A stretch of 6,077 nucleotides of DNA from Candidatus Dadabacteria bacterium (GTDB lineage: Bacteria > Desulfobacterota_D > UBA1144 > Nemesobacterales > JAJCZQ01): positions 1-6,077 of the forward strand of contig JAUXJP010000066.1 of the NCBI GenBank assembly GCA_030624695.1. The letters are read 5' to 3'. Each line of letters begins with the position of its first letter. Position 1 is the first letter of the stretch. Shown piece after piece: positions 5,588-6,077 of the stretch. The notes under the pieces were generated by a model. That model saw nothing but the letters and a program-made list of their open reading frames with translations, was not told the DNA's origin and did no database searches. A program made the position numbers and the translations under genes.

Positions 5588-6077
5588 ATGAATAAAATAA
5601 TAATATCTTTTTTTGTGACCTTTTTTCTATGTTTTGCGGGTAACATTATGGCGCAAGCAGCACAAGATCTGACTCCATTTGACCAAAACCATACAATATT
5701 CAATAAATTACTCCAGGAAAACGTTAAAGATACAAAAGTTAAATACCAGGGATTTATAGATTCTGTTGAATTTGTTAACTACCTGGACTCATTGAATAAT
5801 ATATCACCTGATGATTTTAACACCTGGACAGATTCTCAAAAAATAGCCTTCTGGATCAATTCATATAATGCTTTTACAATAAAAGCGATTATAGACCACT
5901 ACCCAATACAAAGAAGTTTTACCCTTGTCGGGATTTTTTATGCACCAAAAAACAGTATTTTACAAATTCCAGGTGTATGGAAGAAACTGCAGTTTCAAGC
6001 TGTAGGACAAAGCGTAACACTTGACCATATAGAGCACAGAATCTTACGAAAGGAATTTAACGAACCGCGCATACATG
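5588..6077 (+). CDS. Exported DUF547 domain protein, 3' end outside window
   Basis: The frame is open from ATG 5588 to the window end, giving 163 residues plus one base. Residues 1-24 form a Sec-type signal peptide: K3, a hydrophobic stretch with many Phe and Ile (4-19), and a likely cleavage after A24 (AQA) or A22. The mature part shows the DUF547 pattern, AFWINSYNAFTIKAI (87-101) and SVTLDHIEHRILR (142-154), followed by NEPRIH at the edge, which normally precedes the conserved FALVC segment. The biochemical role of bacterial DUF547 proteins is not established as far as I know; the conserved Trp-Asn-Tyr-Asn and Leu-Asp-x-Ile-Glu-His motifs suggest an enzyme fold acting in the periplasm. The in-frame ATG at 5648 would delete the signal peptide, so the first ATG is preferred although no Shine-Dalgarno precedes it. 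It lies 41 bases after nuoF on the same strand. Confidence 0.85.
   Translation, partial: MNKIIISFFVTFFLCFAGNIMAQAAQDLTPFDQNHTIFNKLLQENVKDTKVKYQGFIDSVEFVNYLDSLNNISPDDFNTWTDSQKIAFWINSYNAFTIKAIIDHYPIQRSFTLVGIFYAPKNSILQIPGVWKKLQFQAVGQSVTLDHIEHRILRKEFNEPRIH

Noticed and set aside
1..6077. A defence system, CRISPR array, mobile element or biosynthetic cluster
   Set aside because: I found no direct-repeat array, transposase, recombinase, toxin-antitoxin pair or defence nuclease; all intact genes belong to recognisable housekeeping or metabolic families.

Overview
The window is an AT-rich (roughly 60% A+T), densely coding bacterial chromosome segment. GlnE, a CarD/CdnL-type RNA polymerase regulator, an L-2-hydroxyglutarate oxidase-like flavoprotein, NuoF and a secreted DUF547 protein point to a respiring, probably Gram-negative bacterium. 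The mix would suit a deltaproteobacterium-like lineage or one of the Nitrospina/Dadabacteria-type candidate groups. That placement rests on gene content and general protein resemblance only. No rRNA, tRNA, CRISPR array, integrase or insertion sequence is visible.

Layout. (1) Bases 1-2093, plus strand: the 3' end of glnE, overlapped by 4 bases (ATGA) by an alkaline-phosphatase-superfamily phosphodiesterase. (2) Bases 2085-2591, minus strand: a CarD-family regulator that converges on the phosphodiesterase and overlaps its end by 9 bases. (3) Bases 2592-2654: a 63-base divergent spacer holding a good sigma70-type promoter for carD. (4) Bases 2655-3845, plus strand: an FAD oxidoreductase of the L-2-hydroxyglutarate oxidase (LhgO) type. 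(5) Bases 3846-4256: a 411-base stretch with a 3'-truncated remnant of a geranylgeranyl-reductase-type flavoprotein on the minus strand (3870-4088), then an AT-rich regulatory region with a perfect 14-base palindrome and a promoter-like pair. (6) Bases 4257-5546, plus strand: a complete nuoF standing apart from other complex I genes. (7) Bases 5588-6077, plus strand: the 5' part of an exported DUF547 protein, cut by the window end.

The genes do not form one obvious pathway. glnE plus phosphodiesterase looks like one translationally coupled unit. carD and lhgO are divergently transcribed from a shared spacer. nuoF has its own promoter region. I see no convincing new multi-gene system. The points most worth a second look are the truncated flavoprotein remnant, the isolated nuoF with its palindromic upstream site, the altered motif residues in the LhgO-like protein and the phosphodiesterase, and the weak or absent Shine-Dalgarno sequences at several starts.
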